From the NCBI RefSeq assembly GCF_014332515.1, contig NZ_VFSD01000007.1, positions 1 through 64,000 on the forward strand: 64,000 bases of DNA, in the 5' to 3' direction. Source of the stretch: Pontibacter beigongshangensis. GTDB lineage: Bacteria > Bacteroidota > Bacteroidia > Cytophagales > Hymenobacteraceae. Within the stretch, counting starts at the first letter, position 1. Each line of letters begins with the position of its first letter. The notes below the pieces were generated by a model, which was not told the DNA's origin, searched no databases, and saw only the letters and a list, made by a program, of their open reading frames with translations. Shown one piece after another: positions 36,432-46,325 of the stretch. Both the position numbers and the translations under genes were made by a program.

Positions 36432-38282
36432 ATGAATAGACTGAAAATAAAATCAAAATTACTTATTGTGCCTGTTTTGGCTGCGATGGTACTTGGGCAC
36501 AGCTCGTGTAAAGATGACTTGCTCGACCAGCAGCCAACCACAGAGTTAGGTGCTGTCGCCTTCTGGAAAACACAGGAAGATGCCACTTTTGCACTGCATG
36601 GGGCCTACGCCGCCATCAGACCCCTCTTCGACCGCGACTATTATTTCGATGGCCAGGGCGAGTATGTAAGAATACGGGGCAACAGCGCCAGCACCAGCGG
36701 AACTTTAAGGCTTGGAGCTGCCTACACATATGGCAATTTCCGCCCTACCGGCTACGGCTCCAGCTTCGACGATATGTACCGCTTTCTGTATGGCGGGGTG
36801 CACAGAACCAATTACGTGATCGACAATGTTAAGCGGATGCTGCCTGCCGCCGCCCCCGGCGATGTGGCTGAACTGGAGACCATTCTCGGCGAAGCACGCC
36901 TGCTGCGCGGTATGGTGTATTTCCGCCTGATTTCTATGTGGGGCGATGTGCCTTACATTGGCAAGCAGGTATTCGACAACTCGGAGGTGGCAAACATCGC
37001 CCGTATGCCGATGGCGCAGGTAAAAGACTCTATCATGGCCGACTTTACCTATGCTTTCGAGAAACTGCCTGCCCGCTCGACGGCTTTAGGACGTGCCGGC
37101 AAGCCCGCAGCACTGGCTTTCCGGGGCAAACTGCAGCTTTACTGGGCTAGCTGGAATAAATTTGGCTGGCCTGAGCTGGATACTTTTACTCCTAGTGCAG
37201 CTGAGGCCGATGCAGCCTACCTTGCCGCTGCCGCCGATTTTAAGGCAGTGGTAGAGGATTATGGCCTAACACTTTTCCGCAACGGAGAGCCGGGTGAGAT
37301 AGATGAGCTGGGCAAAGCCAATAAACTGCCGAACTACTATTACCTGTTCACCCCGATTGCCAACGGCGACCCTGAGCATATTATGGCGTTTACGCATGGC
37401 GGTGTAGGCACTGGTCAGGGCGAAGAGCTGATGCGTGACTTTGCAGGCCGCTCGCACGAAAACTCCCAGGTTTGGGTATCGCCACGCTACGAGATTGCCG
37501 ACAGGTATCAATCTACCAATACCGGCGATTTCCTGCCTAAGCTGATCCCGATGGAGGCGAATGCTCCCGGCGCCAGAACTGCGCCAAACTCGGCCGTAAA
37601 CCCTCAGAGCTATGCCGACCGCGATTACCGCATGAAGTCCTCTATTATGTGGGATTACGAAATGAGCATGGGCATGAATTCCTTAAAAGAGACGGGTATG
37701 GTGCCGTTCATCTTCAGGACCTGGGGTGCCAAAGTGACCATAGATGGCGTGCAGTACACCACTTATAACACCGACGGCACGAACTCCGGCTACGTGTTCC
37801 GCAAGTTTGTGCGCAACTATGCCGGCCAGGGCCGAAGCGAAGGCGACTTTGCCTGGCCTGTGATGCGCCTAGCTGATGTTTACCTGATGTACGCCGAGGC
37901 GACAAACGCTGTACACGGCCCGCAGGCAGATGCGATAGAACTGGTGAACAGGGTTCGCCACCGCGGTAACCTGCCGCCACTGGCAGCCGACAAAACTGCC
38001 GGCAAAGAGGCTTTCTTTGCAGCTATAGAGCAGGAGCGCATTATTGAGCTATACGCTGAAGGCCATCGCCCCTTCGACCTTCGCAGATGGAGAGCTTTGG
38101 AAAGAGTGTGGGGAATGCCTGGCGGAGATGGTGTGTGGAGCCAGAATACCTACGGCTCTAACGTGGAACGCTACTACCAGAACACGCAGGAGCGGGAATA
38201 CCAGCAGAACTACATTTTCAGGATCCCTCCCGGCGAGCGCGACCGCAACCCGAATCTGACTCAAAATACCCCGTGGTTATAA
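36432..38282 (+). CDS. SusD/RagB-family surface glycan-binding lipoprotein
   Basis: 616 residues. Lipobox in LGHSSCKDDLLDQQPT. SusD hallmarks: TTELGAVAFWKTQEDATFALHGAYAAI, LGEARLLRGMVYFRLISMWGDVPYIG, RLADVYLMYAEATNAV and the C-terminal IEQERIIELYAEGHRPFDLRRW. It is about 70 residues longer than the first SusD (542). It acts with the preceding SusC. A small lipoprotein gene begins 46 bp after its stop. Confidence 0.97.
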   Translation: MNRLKIKSKLLIVPVLAAMVLGHSSCKDDLLDQQPTTELGAVAFWKTQEDATFALHGAYAAIRPLFDRDYYFDGQGEYVRIRGNSASTSGTLRLGAAYTYGNFRPTGYGSSFDDMYRFLYGGVHRTNYVIDNVKRMLPAAAPGDVAELETILGEARLLRGMVYFRLISMWGDVPYIGKQVFDNSEVANIARMPMAQVKDSIMADFTYAFEKLPARSTALGRAGKPAALAFRGKLQLYWASWNKFGWPELDTFTPSAAEADAAYLAAAADFKAVVEDYGLTLFRNGEPGEIDELGKANKLPNYYYLFTPIANGDPEHIMAFTHGGVGTGQGEELMRDFAGRSHENSQVWVSPRYEIADRYQSTNTGDFLPKLIPMEANAPGARTAPNSAVNPQSYADRDYRMKSSIMWDYEMSMGMNSLKETGMVPFIFRTWGAKVTIDGVQYTTYNTDGTNSGYVFRKFVRNYAGQGRSEGDFAWPVMRLADVYLMYAEATNAVHGPQADAIELVNRVRHRGNLPPLAADKTAGKEAFFAAIEQERIIELYAEGHRPFDLRRWRALERVWGMPGGDGVWSQNTYGSNVERYYQNTQEREYQQNYIFRIPPGERDRNPNLTQNTPWL

Positions 38283-38328
38283 GAAGCGAATTTTAAGAAT
38301 CATTTAGAAAGAAATAGAAATTATTGCC

Positions 38329-38733
38329 ATGAAAAGATATTTAAAGCTAATAGTCCTCTGCTTACTTGCACCGCTTGCCTGGGTTAGTTGCAAAGACGAT
38401 TTCCCGATTGATGATGATGGACTGCTCATTACAAAACGGTCGCAGTGCTTTGTGAGCAATTTCGAGCTGTTGGGAGCCGATTTCCTGACTGTGCGCTCAA
38501 AAAACCCGGTGATAGACACCGTAGCCTGCACCATTGATGTAGAAGTGTTTTATGGCACCGACCTTACAAATGTGTATCCGCAGTTTTCGCTGGTAACAGA
38601 TGCCAAGCTCGACCCAAAAATAGTTGGCAAGATGGACTTCTCTGACTTGGCTACTCCTAAGGTTTTTACGGTGGTCTCCGGAAACAGAAAAGTAAGGAAG
38701 CCTTACACGGTTAATATCACAGTTCAACAATAG
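38329..38733 (+). CDS. Small surface lipoprotein, DUF5018-like beta-sandwich
   Basis: 134 residues. Lipobox in LAWVSCKDDF. The remainder is a single beta-sandwich with the pattern of Bacteroidota Ig-like adhesive domains: ACTIDVEVFYGTDLTNVYPQFSLVTDAKLDP followed by RKPYTVNI, as seen in DUF5018/PKD-like modules of SusE-type proteins. Its place between susD and a DUF4466 lipoprotein suggests a surface glycan-binding or accessory subunit of the SusCD complex. No catalytic residues are seen. Family assignment is tentative. Confidence 0.7.
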   Translation: MKRYLKLIVLCLLAPLAWVSCKDDFPIDDDGLLITKRSQCFVSNFELLGADFLTVRSKNPVIDTVACTIDVEVFYGTDLTNVYPQFSLVTDAKLDPKIVGKMDFSDLATPKVFTVVSGNRKVRKPYTVNITVQQ

Positions 38734-38760
38734 GAAGTTAGATTGTTAAAGAAAATAACT

Positions 38761-39747
38761 ATGCAACGTAAATATCTGTTTAATATATCCTTCCTGCTGT
38801 CGTTGCTCCTGCTAGTGGGGGCCTGCAAGGAAGAAGAATATGCCATCCCGACACTGCGGTCCGAATTTCAGAACGACTGCATTAAACGCAACCTGGGGCC
38901 CAACCTGATAGGCAACAAAATGGAGTTCGCTTACGCCATGGCCCTTCCGCCAAACAGGGGCCGGATATTGTCGGCGCAGGTAGAGGCTTCCATTGCGGGA
39001 GCACCAGGTACCTATCTCGAAAACCGCTCATTCCATACCGACGCCAGTCGTGTGGATATAGGGGTTCCGATTGGGGAGCCCGCCCAAACAGCCGGCAAGG
39101 TAACCAGAGTCGATTTTACGGCAGACACCAGTGCCGCCACGCTCCGCTATTACTATGTAATTCCAGACGAGGCGCGCGGCCAGCAGGTAAGCTTTACCTT
39201 CTCTGCCAGCAGCAGCACCGGCGAAAACGTTTCCTACACCATGGGGCCATACGATATCTCCAGAATGGATATCGCCCTGGACCTGAACGTGAAGGATGGC
39301 GAGACCAGCTATATTTCTATTGCTGACATGGCTGTGTACGATGCTACAGCTGCCGCCGCCAATGCCGATAAGATAGACCTGGTGTATCTGTACCGTGCGC
39401 TGCCTAACATCTCGTTTGCGCATGCTCTTGTAGCGCCTGCGGCCGATCCACAGTACCTGCCGGAGGTTACGCTGCCAGCCGGGGTAAACAAGAACACCAG
39501 GTTAAGAAAAGCCTGGGGCCTGCGCGATCAGCAACTGGCCCGCCTGCAATTCGGTATTTTTATCGACGACCTTGACTTCCAGCAAATAGACCTCTCTGAT
39601 GCCCCTAACTACGGGATCAACATGCGTGCTGAGTCTGGCGCATGGGTAGAGACGGCCGACGGGCGGTACAGAGCCTACATTTTTATAAATGCAGTGGACA
39701 ACGCTAACAAGAGCGCCCGGATTAGCATTAAACGCTATGCGCTGTAA
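38761..39747 (+). CDS. DUF4466-type surface glycan-binding lipoprotein
   Basis: 328 residues from ATG 38761; an in-frame TTG at 38743 is rejected because the signal peptide begins at MQRKYLFNISF. Lipobox LVGACKEEE. The body matches my memory of DUF4466 (PF14725): an N-terminal segment with NDCIKRNLGPNLIG, two beta-sandwich halves and repeated beta-strands with PPNRGRILSAQVEA. Such proteins sit in SusE/F position and help hold glycan at the cell surface. It is the last gene of the susCD operon. No enzymatic motif is visible. Confidence 0.75.
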   Translation: MQRKYLFNISFLLSLLLLVGACKEEEYAIPTLRSEFQNDCIKRNLGPNLIGNKMEFAYAMALPPNRGRILSAQVEASIAGAPGTYLENRSFHTDASRVDIGVPIGEPAQTAGKVTRVDFTADTSAATLRYYYVIPDEARGQQVSFTFSASSSTGENVSYTMGPYDISRMDIALDLNVKDGETSYISIADMAVYDATAAAANADKIDLVYLYRALPNISFAHALVAPAADPQYLPEVTLPAGVNKNTRLRKAWGLRDQQLARLQFGIFIDDLDFQQIDLSDAPNYGINMRAESGAWVETADGRYRAYIFINAVDNANKSARISIKRYAL

Positions 39748-40211
39748 ATAGCGGCTAACGCATGGTGAGCTCACTTAGGCAACGGGCATCGAATTCGTAG
39801 ACATTTATTTACCAGGGGGCAGGTTACGGAAGTGAGGCCTGAGCCCGGATTTGCAGTTGGTAATAAACGGCTACTTGTTTGATGCCCGTCGCACGAGTGC
39901 TTCGCCAAATTAGAAGTGTTGTCAGCGGCGCCTCTGGGAGGCTTTCCAACAACTCACTTCTTCTAAAGAATGACCAGGTAGCAGCAGCAGCAGCAGCAGC
40001 GGAACGCTTCGGAAGGCCGGTTTCATTAGAATAATTGCGCTCCGGCTGTCCGGGGTGCTGGTGCTAAAAAGTGTATGCCGTAACTCATTGTTTTGGGCTA
40101 TCGGGGCTGCTGCCCCGGGGCCTCACCTGGAAATTGAATTTCCAGTTACTTTTTTCTGGCTTGGTTGCCACACCGTCAGGTTGGCCTTAACCAAAACCTT
40201 TGTTTCTTACC
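39748..40211. other. Intergenic region after the second sus operon
   Basis: 464 bp. It holds a bulged hairpin TTAGAAGTG...CACTTCTTCTAA (39909-39966) that may terminate the sus operon and a plus CAG-element (39980-40036). GGGCATC / GATGCCC near 39785 and 39880 is a further weak inverted repeat. Confidence 0.5.
39980..40036 (+). repeat. CAG-element, plus orientation
   Basis: Seven AGC units, CTTCGGAAGG core variant, then TTTCATTAGAATAATT. Confidence 0.85.
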
Positions 40212-42587
40212 ATGAATCCACCTAAAATAGTTCTGTGCCTGTTGCTGGCGCTGCTCTCCGTTGTATCCGGATTTTCGCAGAGAACCGGAGACGCTGTGTT
40301 TAAAGCCGGCGACAAAGTTAATTTTATAGGAAACAGCATCACGCACAGTGGCGGTTTTCATAACGATGTGCTGCTGTACTACGCCACCCGCTTCCCTCAG
40401 GCCAACATCATGTTTTACAACTCCGGCATCAGCGGCGACAATGCCAACGACATTCTCCGGCGAATCGACGAAGATATACTGCCCAGGCAAGCCACCTGGT
40501 CGGTCATAATGGCTGGCATGAACGATGTGAACCGCGCCCTATACGCCCCTGCGCGGCAGGGAGAAGCAGGCCTGGAAGAGCAAAAGCGACAAGCCATTCA
40601 GAACTACCGCAACCACCTGGACAAGGTGCTGCAGAAGCTGTCGCAGACCGGCACCACCATTATTTTGCAGAAACCAACTATTTACGACCAGACAGCTGAG
40701 CTGAGTTCCGAGAATCTGGTGGGGGTAAACGATGCCCTGGGGCAATGCGCCAGCATTGTAGATGAACTCGCAAAAAAGTATAATACGTATGTGGTAGACT
40801 ACTGGAGTTTTATGAACGAAACAAACCAGCGGCTACAGCAAAAAGACCCTAAAGCTACCATCATCAGCATCGACCGCGTGCACCCCTGGGGCACCGGCAG
40901 CCTGATCATGGCCTACCAGTTCCTGAAAGAAACAGGGGCCCCATCAACCGTGTCGGCGGTAGAGCTGGAGAAAAATACCGTTAAGAAATGCACCAACTGT
41001 GAGGTCTCCGCCCTTAAAGCCAATAAGCAGGGCATGAGCTTTAAAATGAAATCCGAAAGCCTGCCGTTTCCGCTGGCGCAGGAGCCGCAGACTACCCGCG
41101 CGCTGAGCCTGGTGCCCCTGGTGGAGCAACTAAACCGGGAGATGCTGCAGATAAACAAACTAAAAAAAGGCAGGTATGCGCTCAGCATCGATGGCACCTT
41201 TATAGCCACGCTCGGCAGCGATGACCTGGCCAGGGGCGTAAACCTGGCGCTATACCACAACACGCCACAGTATCAGCAGGCGCTGAAGGTAAAAGAACTT
41301 GCCGCCAGTTACAGAGCCGTGCAACAACAGCTGCGCGACATTAAATGGGTGCAGTACCGGCATCTGCCCAAAGGCCTCTGGAACACAGATATCGCCCAGG
41401 TAGAGGCACACATCACCGAGCGGCTGGATTTTCTGAACACCAGCAACGGCAGGAAGTATGCCGAGGCGAAAAAGTTCTACGACAACTACCTGCAGCTGAA
41501 ACCTGAGGAAGCAGCGCTGGAGGCAAAGCTGCAGGAACTGAACAAAACCATCTACAGCATCAACAAACCGGCCGAGCACGAATACAGGTTAACCGCCCTG
41601 CCCCAGATGCCCGATAAAGACATCATGTATTTTGGCCTGAACCAGGCAGGTGCCGAGTTCGGTAAAAACCAGCCGGGCGAGCACCTTGTAGACTATGCGT
41701 ACCCCACCACCCGGCAACTCGACTATATGCAGGAAAAAGGCTTCTCGCTGATCCGGTTTGCTTTTAAGTGGGAGCGCATACAGCGGTCTTTGCATGGAGA
41801 GCTGCATCAGGGGGAACTGTCCAGAATGAAAGCTGTAGTGGAAGCCGCCCGTTTGCGAAACCAGTGGGTGCTGCTGGACCTGCACAACTACGGCCGACGC
41901 AAAGTAAACGGAGCCTCCGCCATTATAGGTTCTCCTGACCTGCCCGTAGCTGCCGTAGCCGACCTGTGGGGAAGGCTGGCCCATGAGTTTAAGGAATACG
42001 ACAATATCTGGGGCTATGGCCTCATGAACGAGCCACACGACATGCTGCCCTCTACTCCCTGGTTTAACATAGCACAGGCCTGCATAAGCGCCATCAGGGA
42101 ATCCGACCAAAAGACCACCATCGTGGTGGGCGGCGACGAGTGGAGCGGCGCTTCCAGGTGGCTGAGTGTAAGCGATAACCTAAAAGACCTGCAAGACCCT
42201 TCGGACAACCTCGTGTTTGAGGCCCACCTTTACTTTGATGCCGACGGCTCCGGAACCTACCGGCAAAGCTACGAGCAGGAAGGCGGCTCTCCCGAAACAG
42301 GAGTAGAAAGAGCAAAGCCCTTTGTGGAGTGGCTGCAAAAGCACAATCTAAAAGGCTTTGTGGGCGAATACGGCATACCCGACTCTGATGAACGCTGGTT
42401 TGTAACACTGGACAACCTGATGCGCTACCTGCAGCAGAATGGAGTAGGGGGCACCTATTGGGCTGCCGGCCCCTGGTGGGGCAAGCATTTTATGGCAGTA
42501 GAACCCCGGGAGGGCAAAGACCAGCCACAAATGAAAGTGCTCGAAAAATATACGGTCGCCAAACCGGCAAAGAAAAAGAAAAACTGA
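40212..42587 (+). CDS. SGNH-hydrolase / GH5 fusion enzyme
   Basis: 791 residues from ATG 40212 (an upstream TTG at 40200 is less likely). Signal peptide (SGFSQ). Residues about 30-235 form an SGNH/GDSL esterase: FIGNSITHSGG (Ser42), NSGISGDNA, GMNDVNR and DRVHPWG carry blocks I, II, III and V. A helical linker follows (about 236-470). Residues 471-791 form a GH5 barrel of the same subgroup as the other GH5s here (GLNQAGAEFG, HNYGRRKVNG, acid/base Glu607 in LMNEPHDM, nucleophile Glu719 in GEYGIPDSDERW). Both catalytic sets look intact. It suggests coupled deacetylation and chain cleavage of one acetylated glycan. I do not know this pairing as a common architecture. Confidence 0.9.
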   Translation: MNPPKIVLCLLLALLSVVSGFSQRTGDAVFKAGDKVNFIGNSITHSGGFHNDVLLYYATRFPQANIMFYNSGISGDNANDILRRIDEDILPRQATWSVIMAGMNDVNRALYAPARQGEAGLEEQKRQAIQNYRNHLDKVLQKLSQTGTTIILQKPTIYDQTAELSSENLVGVNDALGQCASIVDELAKKYNTYVVDYWSFMNETNQRLQQKDPKATIISIDRVHPWGTGSLIMAYQFLKETGAPSTVSAVELEKNTVKKCTNCEVSALKANKQGMSFKMKSESLPFPLAQEPQTTRALSLVPLVEQLNREMLQINKLKKGRYALSIDGTFIATLGSDDLARGVNLALYHNTPQYQQALKVKELAASYRAVQQQLRDIKWVQYRHLPKGLWNTDIAQVEAHITERLDFLNTSNGRKYAEAKKFYDNYLQLKPEEAALEAKLQELNKTIYSINKPAEHEYRLTALPQMPDKDIMYFGLNQAGAEFGKNQPGEHLVDYAYPTTRQLDYMQEKGFSLIRFAFKWERIQRSLHGELHQGELSRMKAVVEAARLRNQWVLLDLHNYGRRKVNGASAIIGSPDLPVAAVADLWGRLAHEFKEYDNIWGYGLMNEPHDMLPSTPWFNIAQACISAIRESDQKTTIVVGGDEWSGASRWLSVSDNLKDLQDPSDNLVFEAHLYFDADGSGTYRQSYEQEGGSPETGVERAKPFVEWLQKHNLKGFVGEYGIPDSDERWFVTLDNLMRYLQQNGVGGTYWAAGPWWGKHFMAVEPREGKDQPQMKVLEKYTVAKPAKKKKN

Positions 42588-42651
42588 AGAAGCTTTGGGC
42601 AGTGGTGGTTGGTTAGCCTTAACCGCAGCCAGCCCGACAAACCTGATATTG

Positions 42652-44052
42652 ATGAAACGAAATATGCTTACATTAAGAAATTTTATTTACGTGTGCGTGA
42701 GCTTGGTAATGCTGACGGCTCCGGCGGTGGCTCAGAATAAAAACCCTAACAAAAGCAGGATAGACGGCTATAAAGGGATTTGGTTTACCCTGGATCAGTT
42801 CTCGGAGTATGGCGACAAGTACTCGGGTGGGCTTGGCACCTATACCGCTAACCATAACCCGATAGCGGTTTACTCGCCCGAAGCAGACAAAACGTTTTTT
42901 GTATATGGCGGCACCCGGCATCAAAACGAGAAGCACCTGCTCATCATGCTTTCGTATTACGACCACAAAAAAAAGCAGGTGCCTAAACCGGTAGTCGTTT
43001 TCGATAAACTGGGCGTAGACGATCCGCACGACAATGCCTCACTTTCGATTGATGAAAACGGGCACATCTGGGTGTTTGTGAGCGGACGCAACGTATCGCG
43101 GCTGGGCCATATTTTTAAAAGCCGCCGACCGTACGAGATCGACGCTTTCGATAAAATGTATACAGGCGACATGACCTATCCGCAGCCCTGGTGGGTGCCC
43201 GGCAAAGGCTTTTTGTACCTGTTTACCCGCTATACCAAGGGCCGTGAGCTGTACTGGAGCACCAGCCCCGACGGCACCGCCTGGCAGCCCGCTCAGAAGC
43301 TGGCCAGTATGGGCGGGCAGTATCAGCTGTCGGGCATGAACAACGGGAAGCTGGTAACATCGTTCGTATACCTTAAAAACGACAATGCCGACACCCGCAC
43401 CAACCTGTACGTTCTGCAAAGCGATGATATGGGGCAAACCTGGAAAACCATGAACGGCACTCCTGTGCAAACGCCCCTAGCTGACATCCGCAACGAGGCC
43501 CTGGTGAAAAACTACGAAGCCGAGGGAAAACTGGTGTACATGAACGACCTGAACTTCGACAAAGACGGGAACCCTGTTATTCTGGCTATCGTGAGCGGCC
43601 ATTACCAACCGGGCCCCAAAGGCAGCCCCCGCGAGTGGCAGCTAATCCGTTGGCAAAACGGGCAGTGGAACATCTCAAAAGTGCTGGAGTCGACTCATAA
43701 TTACGATGTAGGCTCTCTGTACATCAACGGAGATTATTGGGAGATCATCGGGCCAACAGAGCCGGGGCCGCAGCAGCATGGCACAGGTGGCGAAACAGCC
43801 CTCTGGGTAAGCAAAAACAACGGCAAGGATTGGGAAAAGAAACGCGACCTGACCAAAAACAGCCCCCGCAACCACTCCTATGTCCGCAGGCCAGTAAACG
43901 CCCATCCCGACTTCTACGCTTTCTGGGCCGACGGCCACGCGAATGAGTTTTCGGAGTCGAAGCTGTATTTCACAAACAAAAAAGGAAACAAAGTATGGGA
44001 GCTGCCTTACCAGATGGAAAAAGAACTTATGAAGCCCAGGCGAGTAAAGTAA
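42652..44052 (+). CDS. BNR_4 beta-propeller protein (lyase or rhamnosidase candidate)
   Basis: 466 residues from ATG 42652, since MKRNMLTLRNFIYVCVSLVM starts the signal peptide; the in-frame TTG at 42595 is rejected. The body is a seven-bladed propeller of the BNR_4 type (PF15892): YKGIWFTLDQF, HNPIAVYSPEADKTFFVYGG, DDPHDNASLSIDENGHIWVF and RNHSYVRRPVNAHPDFYAFW. Characterised relatives include ulvan lyases (PL24/PL25) and enzymes acting on the rhamnose-glucuronic acid linkage (GH145, PL42). The His-rich segments agree with a catalytic rather than purely binding role. Together with the following lyase and GH88 it points to uronic acid, perhaps linked to rhamnose, in the substrate. Confidence 0.8.
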   Translation: MKRNMLTLRNFIYVCVSLVMLTAPAVAQNKNPNKSRIDGYKGIWFTLDQFSEYGDKYSGGLGTYTANHNPIAVYSPEADKTFFVYGGTRHQNEKHLLIMLSYYDHKKKQVPKPVVVFDKLGVDDPHDNASLSIDENGHIWVFVSGRNVSRLGHIFKSRRPYEIDAFDKMYTGDMTYPQPWWVPGKGFLYLFTRYTKGRELYWSTSPDGTAWQPAQKLASMGGQYQLSGMNNGKLVTSFVYLKNDNADTRTNLYVLQSDDMGQTWKTMNGTPVQTPLADIRNEALVKNYEAEGKLVYMNDLNFDKDGNPVILAIVSGHYQPGPKGSPREWQLIRWQNGQWNISKVLESTHNYDVGSLYINGDYWEIIGPTEPGPQQHGTGGETALWVSKNNGKDWEKKRDLTKNSPRNHSYVRRPVNAHPDFYAFWADGHANEFSESKLYFTNKKGNKVWELPYQMEKELMKPRRVK

Positions 44053-44369
44053 GCCTGTGCCTGCTAGATAAATTACGCTGATAATAAGAGCCTCCCATAG
44101 ATCATTACAGCAGCAGCAGCAGCAGCAGCAAATCGCTCCGGAGGACCTGTTTGATTAGAATAATTGCTCCTGAGCCAACAGGCCGTAATCCATCAGGCTA
44201 CGAACTGACTATCAGGAGCTGCTGTAGCCGGCAGTTCAGATTATAAATAAAAGTAAATCACTGTGTTTTACGCAAAGTGCCCTGTCTGGGGCAACGCACA
44301 AAAACCTAAAGCGGAGAAATCAAAATGAGACTGCTACCATACTACTCCATCTGCATGAATAGATGTAAC
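44053..44369. other. Intergenic region before the lyase
   Basis: 317 bp with one plus CAG-element (44108-44165). In-frame ATGs at 44325 and 44355 precede the chosen lyase start. Nothing else is seen. Confidence 0.5.
44108..44165 (+). repeat. CAG-element, plus orientation
   Basis: Seven CAG units, GCTCCGGAGG core and TTTGATTAGAATAATTG tail: the best match to the consensus. Confidence 0.9.
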
Positions 44370-46325
44370 ATGAAGAACGCGTTGTTGTTATTTGTAATCG
44401 TTCTGTTTGGATTAACTGCCACAGCACAGGACAAAAAACTGCTCAGTGGCAAATACTCCAAAGAAGAACTAAAAGCAAACCTGATTCCGCAGGCTGGCTG
44501 GCAGCCCTTCCCGAAGCTGCAGGACCGCGAGAGCTGGTCTAAAGCCGACCAGGAAATGATGCAGGCTTACTTAAAACAGGCCGAAACCTACCTGAATTAC
44601 GAGTGGCCGCACATTCCGGCCACCAAGTCGCTGCTGATTGTGCGCACCGGCGACCGCGATGAGTACCAGTCCATGAGCTTTATGAAAAGAAGAGTGCTGG
44701 GCACCATGCTGCTGGCAGAGATCTATGAGAACAAAGGCCGCTTTGTCGACCCCATCATCAACGGGGTATGGTCTATCTGTGAGGAGTCTTTCTGGGGAGT
44801 GCCGGCGCACCTGCCCGGCTCGCCGGAGTATGCTGGCCTGATGAATGTGGCCGAGCCTTTTGTAGACCTGTTTGCCGCCGAAACCGGCACCTACCTGGCC
44901 TGGGTAGACTACTACCTGGGCGAGAAGCTGGATGCCGTGTCTCCGCAAATCCGCAAACGGATTTACCATGAAACCAACAACCGCCTGTTTAAGCCCCTGA
45001 TGAGCCGGCCGCACTTCTGGATGGCGAGAGGCGAGGACGGGCGTGGCCCCAACAACTGGAACCCCTGGATAACGTCGAACTGGATTAACACGGCGCTGCT
45101 GCTGGAGCGAGACGACCAGAAGCGGGCAGACCTGGTGTACCGGGCGCTGCACGTGCTGGACGAGTTCCTGGACCCATACCCGCAGGATGGGGGCTGCGAC
45201 GAAGGCCCGAGCTACTGGGGAGCCGCTGCCGCCTCTCTCTACGACAACATCTCGATGCTGAACCTGGCCAGCAACAATGCCTTTGGGTATGTGTTTCAGG
45301 ACGAAAAGATTAAGAACATGGGCAAGTTCATTTACCGTGCCCAGATTAGCCCTGCCTACTTCCTTAATTTTGCCGATGCCGATCCACAGCCAAAAATGTC
45401 TGCCACCATGATTTACCGCTATGGCAAAGACATTAAAGATGTAGACATGATGCGATTTGGCGCCTACTACCGCGAACCTGAGAACGGGCAGATAGACCGC
45501 TTCCATTTTTTCCGCAACTTCTTTAGCCTTTTTATGCAGGAGGAGTTCCGCAATGCCAAAGCCGGTCTGCCATTGCCCAAAGATGTGTGGCTGCCTGACT
45601 TGCAGGTAATGGTGGCGCGCGACCAGGCAGGCACCACCAAAGGCCTGTACGTGGCAGCCAAAGGCGGCCACAACGACGAAAGCCACAACCACAACGATAT
45701 CGGCAACTACGTGGTGTACTACGATGGGCAACCACTGCTGATTGATGTTGGGCGGGGCACTTACACAAGCAGAACGTTTAGCAAGCAGGGGCGCTACGAA
45801 ATATGGAATAACTGCTCCGACCACCACAACACACCCACCGTAAACGGCAAAACACAGCTGCCGGGGCACCGCTACCAGGCATCGCAGGTGAAGTACAACC
45901 AGGGGCGGGCCTTTGCCGAGTTTTCGCTGGATATAGCAAAGGCCTACCCGGCCGATGCGGGCATCAACAGCTGGCAGCGCACTGTGCGGCTAAACCGTGG
46001 CAAAAACGTGCAGGTGTCGGATGTCATCAGCCTGTCAAAAGCCCAGGCAATTACCCAGCACCTGATGACCTGCTACCCGGCCGAGGTAAAGAAGCCTGGC
46101 GAACTGCTCATCTATTACAAACCGAAAGAAGGCAAGGCACGCAATTTCGTGGTGAAGTATAACCCGAACCAGATGCAGCCGACAGTAGAGAAAGTGAAGC
46201 TGGAGTCGAAGGAAGATGAGGGAATAAGGCAGAAGTGGGGCGACACCATTTACCGCATCAACTTTAATATAACGCAGCCTAAAGTAAGCGATAAGTTAAA
46301 TTTTGAGATTGTCGCCTCTAAATAG
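44370..46325 (+). CDS. Heparinase II/III-family polysaccharide lyase
   Basis: 651 residues from ATG 44370 (MKNALLLFVIVLFG signal peptide); 44325 and 44355 are in-frame alternatives. Residues about 50-380 form the alpha/alpha toroid (SFMKRRVLGTMLLAEIY; NWNPWITSNWINTALLL), and 400-651 the beta-sandwich with the heparinase II/III signature ESHNHNDIGNYVVYYDGQPL, including His439 and His441. Members (PL12, PL15, PL17, PL21 and relatives) cleave uronic-acid-containing chains by beta-elimination and leave 4,5-unsaturated uronosyl ends. The GH88 gene 1.2 kb downstream would remove exactly such ends. The specific PL family cannot be fixed by eye. Confidence 0.88.
   Translation: MKNALLLFVIVLFGLTATAQDKKLLSGKYSKEELKANLIPQAGWQPFPKLQDRESWSKADQEMMQAYLKQAETYLNYEWPHIPATKSLLIVRTGDRDEYQSMSFMKRRVLGTMLLAEIYENKGRFVDPIINGVWSICEESFWGVPAHLPGSPEYAGLMNVAEPFVDLFAAETGTYLAWVDYYLGEKLDAVSPQIRKRIYHETNNRLFKPLMSRPHFWMARGEDGRGPNNWNPWITSNWINTALLLERDDQKRADLVYRALHVLDEFLDPYPQDGGCDEGPSYWGAAAASLYDNISMLNLASNNAFGYVFQDEKIKNMGKFIYRAQISPAYFLNFADADPQPKMSATMIYRYGKDIKDVDMMRFGAYYREPENGQIDRFHFFRNFFSLFMQEEFRNAKAGLPLPKDVWLPDLQVMVARDQAGTTKGLYVAAKGGHNDESHNHNDIGNYVVYYDGQPLLIDVGRGTYTSRTFSKQGRYEIWNNCSDHHNTPTVNGKTQLPGHRYQASQVKYNQGRAFAEFSLDIAKAYPADAGINSWQRTVRLNRGKNVQVSDVISLSKAQAITQHLMTCYPAEVKKPGELLIYYKPKEGKARNFVVKYNPNQMQPTVEKVKLESKEDEGIRQKWGDTIYRINFNITQPKVSDKLNFEIVASK

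Noticed and set aside
44571..45869. 432-codon minus-strand frame
   Set aside because: Antisense shadow of the heparinase-like lyase; Val/Ala/His-rich composition with no motif.
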